Positions 18,069 to 26,545 are shown, counted from the stretch's first letter. The stretch is 64,000 bases of DNA from Bacteroidaceae bacterium (GCA_024398615.1 JAKSIU010000003.1:1-64000); one strand, 5' to 3'. Notes: generated from the sequence alone by a model not told the origin. Program-made: numbers and translations.

Positions 18069-20843
18069 TTAGTTCATAATAACATTGATCACAGTCTTAC
18101 CATCTGGTGTCTGCGACTGTGTCATTTGGAAAATGTGTTTTCTGTTCTGGGATTGTGTATAGGATCTTGTGTTCGTTTTTGCGGCTCTACTTGGAGCCGA
18201 TGAAGTAATATTCAAATCTTGCTGAACAAATGTTTCATAATCATATTGCCATGAATCACCATAGGCCAGTTTGTGAATCCTCTTGTATATGGCTTCTCTT
18301 GAAGGAACACTATACTCTCCACCTGCATTCATCATACTTTGGTCGACCGACCTCCAGATACCGGTAGAGTATTTAGCTCCTTCAATGATAGAAACATTTG
18401 ACTCTGAATATCTGGAATCATTAAGGAAATTCTTCCATCCTATTGTTTCAGGATTAGAAGAGAAGCTGACATTTGAATACCACCCAACATGTGATTGAAA
18501 ATTTTGCATAAATTCTGATTCCCAAGATTCCATAATGCCCTGAGTATCAACATATTCTTCCCAGAGGGCAGCAAAGGCGTGGCCCATCTCGTGACATACG
18601 ACATATTTATAATCGTCCTCATTGCTTGCACGGCTTGCGAAAGCTGTGCCCTCCAACCTTGTTGGGTAATCATAATACTCATTGTCACTAAAGCCTCCAA
18701 TCTCCATAGCCATACCATTTCTTGAATCTTCATGGACGATAAACAATGCCGTTACATGATTTCTATCAACATCAGGGAAGCCAGCATTGACATATTCCTC
18801 AATAGCCACATCATTTCGAGTGACAAAACCTCCCCAATCTGCCAGATAATCAATAGCCGTAATCTCTCCTGGTTGTTCGTTTTCAGACACAGCATATACC
18901 TGATGAATGGTAAATAGGTCTCTGTAAGACTTGAACGGTTCTATGCTGAACAAATGGTCAAGAGCAACGGCAATATCATCATCATAAGTACCATCCGCAA
19001 TCAATCTGTCAGAATACGCTTCTCCTACCACTACCAAGTTAACGCCGTTCCCCGTTGATGCCTCTTGTAGCACTTTGATAGTCTTGTCCTTGCTGAAGTC
19101 AGTACTGTAATATAAATTCGGATCATATTGCATCTCGAGATCAGGTAGCGTTTCTCCAGGTAAATACCATTGAATATACTCTATTGCTGGTGGATATGCT
19201 TGAGCAGACGACATCATTTCTTTTGTACCTAATGTACACGAAATAGCACAGTTTCTGCTCCGTTTAGCCAGTCGATAGAAACTATTGTTTGTTGAAAATT
19301 TGGAAAGATCAAAATTGCCGAGGTTTAATTTTAGCATAGAAAAGCAATTCATCATACCCGGGCAATCATTTAAGCTTTCGGAGGAAAAACTGCTAATATC
19401 AAGAGACTCAAGATTTGTACAATATTCAAACGTGCTTCCCATTGATAGCACATTATGAGTGTCAAAACTGGAGAGATCCAATTCTTTCAATGCTTCACAA
19501 TGCAAGAACATATAGTCCATATTCTCCAGTTTTGGGGTTGTGAAACTTGATAGGTCAATATGTTCAAGACTAGTACAGTCGCCGAACATATAAACCATTG
19601 TTGTTGCATTATTCGTGTCAAAATTACTTATATCCAACTCTTGTAATGACGAACATCCAGAAAACATACTATTAAAGTCCGAGCATAGTGATGTATCAAA
19701 TGTTGAAATATCCAGACTTTGCAAAGACTTCCATCCACCAAACATACTATTTGCATTGTCAATAATATATTTGCTGCCCTTTGTGTAATAATTGGCAACG
19801 GTTCCGTCAAGTTCAAAATAAACAGGTTCTCTATCGTACTGGAATTCAGAACATGATATCACAGTCTCAGTTGTCTTGTCAGTAGACACATAGAAATTTG
19901 CCTCTGTTATCTTCGATACATCAACACCATATGGCACTATGAATTGATCGGCAAATTCAGCGTCATCTTGCATTAAGATTCCCTCATAATTCACAACTGG
20001 CATCTTGAGAATGCTTGAGCGTGTTATGATTTGTGATTTCGTTGTCTGTATTTGCATTTTCTTTCCTTCGGAATCTCTTACAACAACAGTGAATCCATTT
20101 GACATAGTCATCGGAGGTAGGGAGATAATGAATGATGTTGCTACATCCGCATTCAACTGCACACCTGTCCCACAATACAAAGTCACTGTCTTTGCAGAAC
20201 CATCTGTAAGGTTGATGGAAGGCTTGCCTGAAACAGATGCTGTCACATTTGCAGCTCCACACAGTATCTCATCATTGTTTCCTGAAATGCTAATAGAGGC
20301 AATGGAAGCAGTTCCCTTCAGCTGGAGTTTCAAACCACCCAGAATGTTCTTGAACTTGAGGTTCATATCTGTGGTTGAACTTGTTACAGCTGCCATTGGG
20401 AATGCTCCATTTCCAAAACTTGCTTCTGCATAGTTCTGGGTAGATGGCAGAACAATGCCTATCACATAGTTGCCTTCACTTTTGGCTATGGTGTTTACTG
20501 ATGAATAAGGATAGAGGGCAACATTATTGTCTATTTCTCCTCCTGCATTGAATCCTGCACCGGAAATCTTATTTAGCTCTGCTGCTGTCTTTCCATCAGA
20601 TGCATCTGTTACTTGCCATTGCTCATTGATAGTGCTTCCGGCAAATATGCTTAACTGGTCTCCCTGCTTCCAAAGGACATTGCCCTGGTTATCAAGGGAT
20701 GTTTTTGTTTCTGCACCAGAGAAACTGTCATCAATTGTGGCTATGAATGATTTTGAATTAGAATTGAGAACACTCAGTTCCTCGTTCTGGCAACCACAAA
20801 GAACAGCAGTTGCCAAGATACTGATGATGATTTCTTTTTTCAT
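18069..20843 (-). CDS. Lipoprotein: fimbrillin-like, BspA-type LRR and M64 peptidase
   Basis: A 924-residue surface lipoprotein. From the ATG at 20843 a signal peptide ends at a lipobox with Cys18 (VLCGC). Residues ~20-290 resemble the N-terminal beta domains of Bacteroidales fimbrillin-like proteins. Residues ~365-490 hold five or six BspA-type (DUF285) repeats, each with an MF..C..L..LD(I/L)S.F pattern. Residues ~590-870 match peptidase family M64, first known from IgA-cleaving enzymes, with the zinc motif HEMGH at 751-755 and a following EEY. It may bind and cut host or mucosal glycoproteins; the target is not known. An upstream frame to 20879 overlaps the preceding small gene. Confidence 0.85.
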   Translation of the reverse strand: MKKEIIISILATAVLCGCQNEELSVLNSNSKSFIATIDDSFSGAETKTSLDNQGNVLWKQGDQLSIFAGSTINEQWQVTDASDGKTAAELNKISGAGFNAGGEIDNNVALYPYSSVNTIAKSEGNYVIGIVLPSTQNYAEASFGNGAFPMAAVTSSTTDMNLKFKNILGGLKLQLKGTASIASISISGNNDEILCGAANVTASVSGKPSINLTDGSAKTVTLYCGTGVQLNADVATSFIISLPPMTMSNGFTVVVRDSEGKKMQIQTTKSQIITRSSILKMPVVNYEGILMQDDAEFADQFIVPYGVDVSKITEANFYVSTDKTTETVISCSEFQYDREPVYFELDGTVANYYTKGSKYIIDNANSMFGGWKSLQSLDISTFDTSLCSDFNSMFSGCSSLQELDISNFDTNNATTMVYMFGDCTSLEHIDLSSFTTPKLENMDYMFLHCEALKELDLSSFDTHNVLSMGSTFEYCTNLESLDISSFSSESLNDCPGMMNCFSMLKLNLGNFDLSKFSTNNSFYRLAKRSRNCAISCTLGTKEMMSSAQAYPPAIEYIQWYLPGETLPDLEMQYDPNLYYSTDFSKDKTIKVLQEASTGNGVNLVVVGEAYSDRLIADGTYDDDIAVALDHLFSIEPFKSYRDLFTIHQVYAVSENEQPGEITAIDYLADWGGFVTRNDVAIEEYVNAGFPDVDRNHVTALFIVHEDSRNGMAMEIGGFSDNEYYDYPTRLEGTAFASRASNEDDYKYVVCHEMGHAFAALWEEYVDTQGIMESWESEFMQNFQSHVGWYSNVSFSSNPETIGWKNFLNDSRYSESNVSIIEGAKYSTGIWRSVDQSMMNAGGEYSVPSREAIYKRIHKLAYGDSWQYDYETFVQQDLNITSSAPSRAAKTNTRSYTQSQNRKHIFQMTQSQTPDGKTVINVIMN

Positions 20844-20856
20844 AATTGTCTGGATT

Positions 20857-21003
20857 TTACCATTCACCTTCATATTCATTCACTTTCTCGGTAGGGTCAC
20901 TGGTACAGATAATACTCTGTGAGTGAACTCTAATAACTTTACATTGAGGAGATTTGTATTCTCTGTCCTGCAATGGTTTTTTAAACTGATTGTCCATAAG
21001 CAT
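20857..21003 (-). CDS. Small 48-residue protein upstream of M64 lipoprotein
   Basis: A short frame from ATG at 21003 (or 20997) to a TAA at 20857, 13 bases before the lipoprotein start. The middle reads YKSPQCKVIRVHSQSIICTS. Small proteins with this plan (hydrophobic beta stretch, then a Cys-Ser/Thr-Asp end) commonly precede fimbrillin-like lipoproteins in Bacteroidales. I recognise the type by position and pattern only; the function is unknown. It supports the choice of 20843 as the start of the next gene. Confidence 0.6.
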   Translation of the reverse strand: MLMDNQFKKPLQDREYKSPQCKVIRVHSQSIICTSDPTEKVNEYEGEW

Positions 21004-21462
21004 ATTATTTAATTGGTTCGGTTCTTAATTAAAAGTAGTGCTTACAGATTCCAGACTAAGCTATTTCTATCAAAAAAGAAAGGCAGGAATCTGCCTATCA
21101 TTAGAGTGCCTCTGGACGTGGCCTTGAGCAATAGACATATCCCTGCCTATATGTTCAATGCCACTAACGACATCGAGACATATCAAGCCGGACTGTCCAT
21201 CTGCTCATTAAAAATTGTCCAGATTTTCTCTAATAGATGAACTTACCTTTCTGTTCTGGGGATTTCTCCTCCCAGTAGCATTGCAAAACTAATATTTTTC
21301 ATATTATCAGCAATGGATTTGGCCAATTATCTTGATAATATGAGACATAACTATCTGTTAGGATAGATGCGAATCTGCTATTATACAGTGATTAACAAAA
21401 ATAGAAGGAAACGAGCGGGTCCGTTCGTTTCCTTCCCAATCAAGAATATAGAATGTATGGTA
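21004..21462. other. Gap between M64 operon and polymerase operon
   Basis: No gene is supported. A 75-codon plus-strand frame (21013-21240) includes a protein-like stretch (RNLPIIRVPLDVALSNRHIP) but I cannot place it, and it may be a remnant. A terminator for the minus-strand operon lies at 21404-21435. CG dinucleotides become rare from here to the right. Confidence 0.5.
21404..21435 (-). terminator. Intrinsic terminator of polymerase-like operon
   Basis: GAAGGAAACGA (21404-21414) pairs exactly with TCGTTTCCTTC (21425-21435). On the minus strand the stem is followed by CTATTTTTG, a T-rich tract. It lies 28 bases after the last gene of the operon. Confidence 0.8.
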
Positions 21463-21795
21463 TCACATCACTCTTATCAATTGCCCCTGATGTCTGAGCC
21501 AGTATGAATCTGAGAATGAATTGCAGATTATTCCTCCCTCTCCAACAGCATCATAGGCTGCCTTCATCTCCTCATCAAGGTCTCCCTCATCAAAGGCACT
21601 TCCCACCTCAGAACTCATATCCTCTGCCTGTGGATGGTCTTTCAACCTTGTCCAAGCCTTGATAATCTCAGCCCTTTTGCTCTTGTTGTGGGCAAACTCC
21701 TCTATCTGCTGGACTCTGTCACTCTTTGGACTAATCTCCCTTTCCGGCTCTTCCCTCAAATACATCTCACTCAACTTCAACATCTTTTCCTCCAT
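21463..21795 (-). CDS. Hypothetical protein, last gene of polymerase operon
   Basis: A 110-residue charged protein of no family I recognise. It is rich in Glu, Lys and Arg, with probable helices (PERE, EEFAHNKSKRAEIIKAW), and ends SDSYWLRHQGQLIRVM. The start is either ATG at 21795 or the one at 21783; both overlap the end of the preceding gene (stop at 21767), which points to coupling. Nearly free of CG dinucleotides. Confidence 0.65.
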   Translation of the reverse strand: MEEKMLKLSEMYLREEPEREISPKSDRVQQIEEFAHNKSKRAEIIKAWTRLKDHPQAEDMSSEVGSAFDEGDLDEEMKAAYDAVGEGGIICNSFSDSYWLRHQGQLIRVM

Positions 21796-22654
21796 TTAGC
21801 TTGTATAGGGCATAAAGCACATCATCTGCCATCTTGAATGACAAATCATCTATGGCCTGCTTGACCATCTCCTTTGAAGCATTGCTGTCATCCACATCAG
21901 CAACAATAAGTGCATTATTGCTCAAATAGTCCTGAACCATTGGTACCACATACAGCAGCACCATCCTTGACTTGACCTGAGGTGTGGCATACTTGATTGC
22001 TGCCTGAAAAACAGCATCTGGATCCAGGCTTCCTGCTTCCTTCTCAATCCTGTCCAAGCAATAGGCTGTGCAGGCATCAAGGTTATCCCTCTCAATCTTC
22101 TTGGCGGCCTCATCAAGGTGCTTTGTATATTCCTTGAACTTCTTGACCTTGTTCCTGCTCTCAAGGAAATCATAACCCTCGCCATCATCCTCATCTGAAA
22201 CAGTTTCAGAATTGATGTCAGACACCTTGATTTTGGTGGTGCTGGAGGTTGATTCACTACCCAGTTTCTCACATAGTTTCTCAAAAATCTCATCTGCCAG
22301 TGCTTCTACCACCACACCTTTACTGTGGAGTTCTGCATTGTTGTTGGTACCATTACAGAAACTCTTGCCATGGTGTGCCCAAATCAAATCCTTTATCTCC
22401 AAAACATACAAGTTGTCTATGTATTCATCCCAAGTCCGGCCAAGAATGGCAAATTTTGTTTTGATATAGTCCCCCAAGACATTCCAGTCAATGAAACCAC
22501 AAGATTCATCTTCCAAATCTTTGAGTACCTCTGCTACACAGGCATCCCAAAAATCACATTCAATATTGACATTGGATTCATTCAATTTTTGTTGTTTCTG
22601 TTCTTTCAGGTATTCCTTAAATGTGCCTATCTGCCTATTTTTCATATCATTCAA
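21767..22654 (-). CDS. Hypothetical protein with an internal duplication
   Basis: A 295-residue acidic protein of unknown family. Two regions look like copies of one domain: residues ~11-95 (FKEYLKEQ, then DFWDACVAEVLKDLEDE) and ~170-260 (FKEYTKHL, then DNLDACTAYCLDRIEKE). Each is an FKEY start, a basic helix, a D.DAC helix and an acidic stretch. They are joined by a Ser/Thr/Asp-rich linker (~135-165). No catalytic motif is visible, so a structural or DNA/protein-binding role seems more likely than an enzyme. It follows the polymerase-like gene after a 252-base gap with no clear gene. Confidence 0.65.
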   Translation of the reverse strand: MNDMKNRQIGTFKEYLKEQKQQKLNESNVNIECDFWDACVAEVLKDLEDESCGFIDWNVLGDYIKTKFAILGRTWDEYIDNLYVLEIKDLIWAHHGKSFCNGTNNNAELHSKGVVVEALADEIFEKLCEKLGSESTSSTTKIKVSDINSETVSDEDDGEGYDFLESRNKVKKFKEYTKHLDEAAKKIERDNLDACTAYCLDRIEKEAGSLDPDAVFQAAIKYATPQVKSRMVLLYVVPMVQDYLSNNALIVADVDDSNASKEMVKQAIDDLSFKMADDVLYALYKLNGGKDVEVE

Positions 22655-22906
22655 TGTTATTATGTATCAAGATATTTATGGGGTTTTGGCACCAGCAGGA
22701 AAGAGCACAGCCCCATTTTTCACATTTCCACCATCCATATAAAACACAGGGAGAAGACATATGATCTGGCATATTTCTCCTCCCTGAAAAATGATATGAA
22801 ATGATGGAAGCTGGGGGTAAATGTGCCTCCCAGTATGTTGTATCAAGGTTTTTGCTTTAATTTCAATTGCCTGATGTCTTTCTTGGACTGGATGTCCAAA
22901 TGATGT

Positions 22907-24541
22907 TCAGGATAGGGATTGTATATCTGAACCTCCTCCATATCCTCCTCCCCTTTCACTTGTATTCTCCCTTTTTAACTGTATTGTCAGGCCATACTTT
23001 CTCCTTGAAACATCCTCCATAATGGCCTGCACTTCCATAGACCTGCTCTCAGGCACACATATACAATCATGTATGGTATAGAAGGGGAGGTCTTTTGGGA
23101 GTGCCCTGATGCAGTCCTTGATATACTCCACCTCCATCCTCACAAGGTCATAGGATAGGGTTGAGCACCACTTGCCCTGTCCAATCTTCTTCTTCCTCTT
23201 CTGCCCATTCTCATCCATATAGCACCTGATGTTGTCCTTGTCATCCCTATACTCTGGGTGCCTCTTGTGCCACTCTATCTTGCTGTAGATGGCAGGTTCC
23301 TTCTCTTTAAGAAACCTGTTCAGTCTCTGCTGGAAGGACAGGAAAGGGTCATTGGTCTCCTTCCATTCATAGGTAGGCTTGTGCTCCTTTTTATTGTCCT
23401 TCTTCAGATTTGGCTGGTAGCAGGAATAGAGATACTGCATCATCCATTTCTTGATGGTTGCCCTCTCCTCACCGGCGCCAGTCCTCTCCCTGATCCATTC
23501 ATAGAAATCACCAGCCAAGCAATGCCTCAGCCACTCACTCACCACACCTGTTTTCTGATACTGATAGAGTCCAAGGAAGGTAGGCTGGGCTGAACTCACA
23601 TCAACCTCCACTATCTTCTCCCCTTCAAGCCTCAGATACCTGTGCCTGTGCTCTGCCCTCATATTGGTAAGGGGATGGTAGAACCTTCCTGCATAGCCCT
23701 TCCCATCTGGCTTGTCATTGTCATCCAGACACCCTCCAATGATATGGCAGGATAGGTCCCTGAGCTTCTGATAGGAAATCCAGTCCTTCATAAGATTCTC
23801 CTGCTCCTCACCTGACAGGCAGTAGTAGAACTGGTATTTGCTGTAATCAAACAGCCAGTTTGATGAATTCCTGATACCCTCTTCCTCCACCTCAATAGAT
23901 GAAATGGTCTGATACTGTCTCTCACTCAGCCAATCTGGGTGCTGGGTCCAGGATATCCTGTTCTTGTCCTTGCCATATTCCTGAAATGAGACCACACTGG
24001 TCTTGCTCACCACATACTCTGGCACAGCATAACCTGATATGGTGGCAGTGCCATAGAAGGAATCACAGTCCCAGTGGATGAGCTTTTCCTTGTTTATGTC
24101 ATAGGGATAGCCATAACTCTTGTCACTGCCTTCAATGAAGCAATATCCTCCCCTCAATCCTGTCACATAATCAAGCATAGCCAGAACAAGGAGAACCATC
24201 TGAGAGAACTCATGGCTTGTGCATTTCTCTTTGTTGAACAGCTTCCTGAAATTCACCTTATACCTGTAATAGGAATTCTCCCCAAGATGAACCTTTGAAA
24301 GGAGATGATTGCATACCACATAAAACCATTTATGAAACTCCTCCCTGTTGCTTCTCTGATGAACACTGCTGTAGAGTGCCTCCAAGTCAACCACTTTCTT
24401 GGTCTTTGGATACAGCCACTGGTAGTCCTTGCACTCACTGATTCTGTCCTCCTTTGATATCCCTGACAGTTCCTTGTCCTTCTCCAGCCATTCTTTCCAA
24501 ATCCTGCTGATCACAGGATTGTCTTCCAATCTCACTTCCAT
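22907..24541 (-). CDS. Polymerase-like protein (PolA/T7 RNAP superfamily motifs)
   Basis: A 544-residue protein without obvious close relatives known to me. In its C-terminal half I see, in the right order, the three palm/finger motifs of single-subunit polymerases. Motif A is EVDVSSAQPTFLGLY at 312-326 with D314. A DFYEWI element at 345-350 corresponds to DIH/DIY in that group. Motif B is ERATIKKWMMQYLYS at 359-373 with R360, K364/K365 and Y370/Y372. Motif C is FYTIHDCICVP at 487-497 with H491-D492. The spacing is compact and the first ~280 residues are unassigned. Whether it makes DNA, RNA or primers cannot be told. It probably replicates or maintains the element. Only two CG dinucleotides occur in 1,635 bases. 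Confidence 0.6.
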   Translation of the reverse strand: MEVRLEDNPVISRIWKEWLEKDKELSGISKEDRISECKDYQWLYPKTKKVVDLEALYSSVHQRSNREEFHKWFYVVCNHLLSKVHLGENSYYRYKVNFRKLFNKEKCTSHEFSQMVLLVLAMLDYVTGLRGGYCFIEGSDKSYGYPYDINKEKLIHWDCDSFYGTATISGYAVPEYVVSKTSVVSFQEYGKDKNRISWTQHPDWLSERQYQTISSIEVEEEGIRNSSNWLFDYSKYQFYYCLSGEEQENLMKDWISYQKLRDLSCHIIGGCLDDNDKPDGKGYAGRFYHPLTNMRAEHRHRYLRLEGEKIVEVDVSSAQPTFLGLYQYQKTGVVSEWLRHCLAGDFYEWIRERTGAGEERATIKKWMMQYLYSCYQPNLKKDNKKEHKPTYEWKETNDPFLSFQQRLNRFLKEKEPAIYSKIEWHKRHPEYRDDKDNIRCYMDENGQKRKKKIGQGKWCSTLSYDLVRMEVEYIKDCIRALPKDLPFYTIHDCICVPESRSMEVQAIMEDVSRRKYGLTIQLKRENTSERGGGYGGGSDIQSLS

Positions 24542-24727
24542 CTCACTTCCATTTCATTTCCTCTGCTTTCAGCAGACAGGCTGTTGCTTCCTCTGTCAGC
24601 AACAGACCTGTTCCACACCAAGCTCTTCCTGTCTTTTCTCTTTCTTTCCTTTTCCTTCTTTCCTTCCTTCTATTCTTTTTGTTTATATATGTCTTCATAT
24701 ATAAGTAATCAAACTACCTAACTTGCT

Positions 24728-25069
24728 CTAATCCAATGTGTTAAGGTAATAGTGGAGGTCATCACCTTTTAGGGTGTCAAGTGCCCAGGAATCAGTCATC
24801 TTCCAGAGTGCCTCATAGGTCCTGCCAAGGTCATCATCCACACAAAACCAGCTGGCAATCTTCAAGTTCAGAACCAATACAAGTTCAGTCAGGAACTTCA
24901 CATTGTCCTTCCACTGGTCAAATACCAGTTTGTAATGCTCAACAACACCTTCTGGACCATATCTATCACTTAGGCTAAATTCTTCCCAGAAGGATGTCTG
25001 GAACTCAAATCCCAAAGTGTCTTGCAAATACTGCTTCATCCTCAGTGCTCTCTCCATAGATTTCTCCAT
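24728..25069 (-). CDS. Hypothetical protein, first gene of polymerase operon
   Basis: A 113-residue acidic, Leu- and Trp-rich protein, probably all helical (KQYLQDTLGFEFQTSFWEEF, then WKDNVKFLTELVLVLNLK). I do not recognise it. It reads toward the polymerase-like gene, from which it is separated by 186 bases containing a hairpin (about 24576-24612) and a long purine tract on the coding strand. No CG dinucleotide occurs in it. Confidence 0.6.
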   Translation of the reverse strand: MEKSMERALRMKQYLQDTLGFEFQTSFWEEFSLSDRYGPEGVVEHYKLVFDQWKDNVKFLTELVLVLNLKIASWFCVDDDLGRTYEALWKMTDSWALDTLKGDDLHYYLNTLD

Positions 25070-25198
25070 ATCTTATTAAATTATAGCTACTTACATTATT
25101 TATGAGGTAAATACCCACCTCCAGAACAGGAAGGGGTTTAACTAAAATATAACAAAAGCAGGTGCTTTCAATCAGATGGAGAAAAGAGTTTCTGAACA

Positions 25199-25265
25199 CA
25201 AGGTGACGATTGCGAACATTGCGAACAAATGACACCTTGCGATAATAGGCTAAATTAGGCTAAAT
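25199..25265. repeat. Iteron-like short repeats between divergent operons
   Basis: Two tandem copies of ATTGCGAAC (25209-25217, 25218-25226), a further TTGCGA, two tandem copies of TAGGCTAAAT (25246-25265) and inverted CAAGGTG/CACCTTG arms (25199-25205, 25233-25239). They lie between the minus-strand polymerase operon and the plus-strand recombinase operon. This is a plausible replication origin or operator. It is the only intergenic spot in the right part of the element with several CG dinucleotides. Confidence 0.5.
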
Positions 25266-25290
25266 AGTTTATAATCAGCAATTATGGTAT

Positions 25291-25298
25291 TATATTTG
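25291..25298 (+). promoter_or_regulatory. -7 element for the recombinase operon
   Basis: TATATTTG matches TAnnTTTG, 34 bases before the first small gene at 25333. It would drive the plus-strand genes up to the integrase. Confidence 0.6.
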
Positions 25299-25332
25299 TA
25301 TTAAGATAATCAAGTGGAATTATTTTACAGAT

Positions 25333-25506
25333 ATGCCAAAATACATCATCCATTACAAAGAGAAGGGCAGGAACTGGAGCCAGACTTCCTACACCTGCCC
25401 TGAACCTGTAACAAGGGACTACCTCATAGAGTTCTTTGGACTTGACAGAGAGGATATTGAGAACTTCATCATTGAACAAGAAGACAGCATATGGAAAAAC
25501 AGATAG
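25333..25506 (+). CDS. Small hypothetical protein (57 residues)
   Basis: A short gene beginning MPKYIIHYKEKGRNWSQ and ending DSIWKNR. It follows a good promoter and overlaps the next small gene by 16 bases, so it is likely to be translated. The composition matches the element (AGG/AGA arginine codons, no CG). Possible beta-strand start and acidic helical end; function unknown. Confidence 0.55.
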   Translation: MPKYIIHYKEKGRNWSQTSYTCPEPVTRDYLIEFFGLDREDIENFIIEQEDSIWKNR

Positions 25507-25673
25507 ATTGTTGGGAAGAAAAGAGATTCTGGGCGTCCGCCCTGATTCTGGCATCTATGCATGCCAACTTCAATAACAGAGCATCTGACCTCTCATTCTT
25601 GGCGAAGGATGCGGTCAAGACTGCTGATGCCCTCATCAGGGTTCTTAAAGAGGACTCAAAAGTATCAGAATAA
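25491..25673 (+). CDS. Small hypothetical protein (60 residues)
   Basis: Begins MEKQIDCWEEKRFWASALIL and ends VLKEDSKVSE. Predicted to be helical, with no family recognised. It overlaps the previous small gene by 16 bases and precedes the serine recombinase by 91 bases. It carries four CG dinucleotides, more than its neighbours. Confidence 0.5.
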   Translation: MEKQIDCWEEKRFWASALILASMHANFNNRASDLSFLAKDAVKTADALIRVLKEDSKVSE

Positions 25674-25764
25674 TGAAAATGGGGAAAAGTATCAAAATAA
25701 TCTTTCCAAACACTTTTGACACACCTTTCCCTGGCTATCAAATAAACTTAAAAGATTAAAAGGT

Positions 25765-26391
25765 ATGGAAGAACCTACAAGAGTATGCATATATGCCAGA
25801 GTCTCAACATCAGCACAGGATTACCAGCACCAGCTGACCACACTCAGGGCTTATGCCAAGGAGCACCATTATCAGGTGGTCAAGGAATATACAGAGAAGA
25901 TATCAGGTGCCAAGAAGATTGCAGACAGGCAGGCACTCTCTGAACTCCTTGAAGAAGTGGAGACCAACCACATCCAGAAGATTCTGGTCTTTGAGTGTTC
26001 CAGATTATCAAGAAGGGCACTTGACTTCCTCGCCATCATAGAACAGCTCAATGAGAAGAAGGTGTCTGTCTTCTTCTACCAGAATGGTCTGGAGACTTTG
26101 TTGCCGGACCTCACAGTCAATCCAATTGCCAGTCTGGTATTGGGCATAATGAGCCAGTTCAATTCCTTGGAGAGGAATCTGATCAGGTCAAGGATGGCAA
26201 ATGGATATGACAACTACAGGCAGAATGGAGGGACTGTTGGAAGGAAGGTTGGTTACAGGAAGACCAACTATCAGGAGGAGTATGCAAAGGAAATCTCCCT
26301 TTTGAAGAAAGGGGTGTCACTCAGAGACTGTCGGTCACTCACTCATACCAGCATTAACACCCTGAGAAAACTGAAATCATTGTTTATGTGA
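25765..26391 (+). CDS. Small serine recombinase (resolvase family)
   Basis: A 208-residue resolvase/invertase. The catalytic Ser14 lies in YARVSTSAQD, followed by the conserved arginines in ECSRLSRRALDF and RNLIRSRMANG. A helix-turn-helix closes the protein (GVSLRDCRSLTHTSINTLRKL). It may resolve multimers of the excised element or invert a segment. No obvious pair of inverted res sites is seen next to it. Confidence 0.9.
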   Translation: MEEPTRVCIYARVSTSAQDYQHQLTTLRAYAKEHHYQVVKEYTEKISGAKKIADRQALSELLEEVETNHIQKILVFECSRLSRRALDFLAIIEQLNEKKVSVFFYQNGLETLLPDLTVNPIASLVLGIMSQFNSLERNLIRSRMANGYDNYRQNGGTVGRKVGYRKTNYQEEYAKEISLLKKGVSLRDCRSLTHTSINTLRKLKSLFM

Positions 26392-26392
26392 T

Positions 26393-26545
26393 ATGGCAAG
26401 ACCAAGGAAGACAAAGGCCCAGTACTACATAGAGTATGAGCACATAATAGAGGAAATAGAGAATGGAACACCTTACAGGACCATAAAAAGGATTTATGGG
26501 GTAGGTGTTTCCACAGTTCAGAGGCTCCACAAGAAATTTTTTTGA
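26393..26545 (+). CDS. Small stand-alone helix-turn-helix protein
   Basis: A 50-residue frame starting two bases after the recombinase stop. It reads MARPRKTKAQYY at the start and has a resolvase-like helix-turn-helix (TPYRTIKRIYGVGVSTVQRL). It resembles the C-terminal DNA-binding domain of a serine recombinase set free as a separate protein, so it could compete for or help at the same sites. Recognition rests on the motif only. Confidence 0.5.
   Translation: MARPRKTKAQYYIEYEHIIEEIENGTPYRTIKRIYGVGVSTVQRLHKKFF

Noticed and set aside
21013..21240. 75-codon plus-strand frame upstream of the M64 operon
   Set aside because: Part looks protein-like, but there is no good start signal or family match. 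It may be a remnant, so I describe it only within the gap entry.
22655..22906. Possible small gene ending in MDGGNVKNGAVLFPAGAK
   Set aside because: The frame is open and protein-like at its end, but has no convincing start and only 20 codons after its only good ATG.
24613..24700. Long pyrimidine tract (purine on the coding strand) between two operon genes
   Set aside because: It is an unusual composition but without repeat unit, hairpin or reading frame that would suggest a function.
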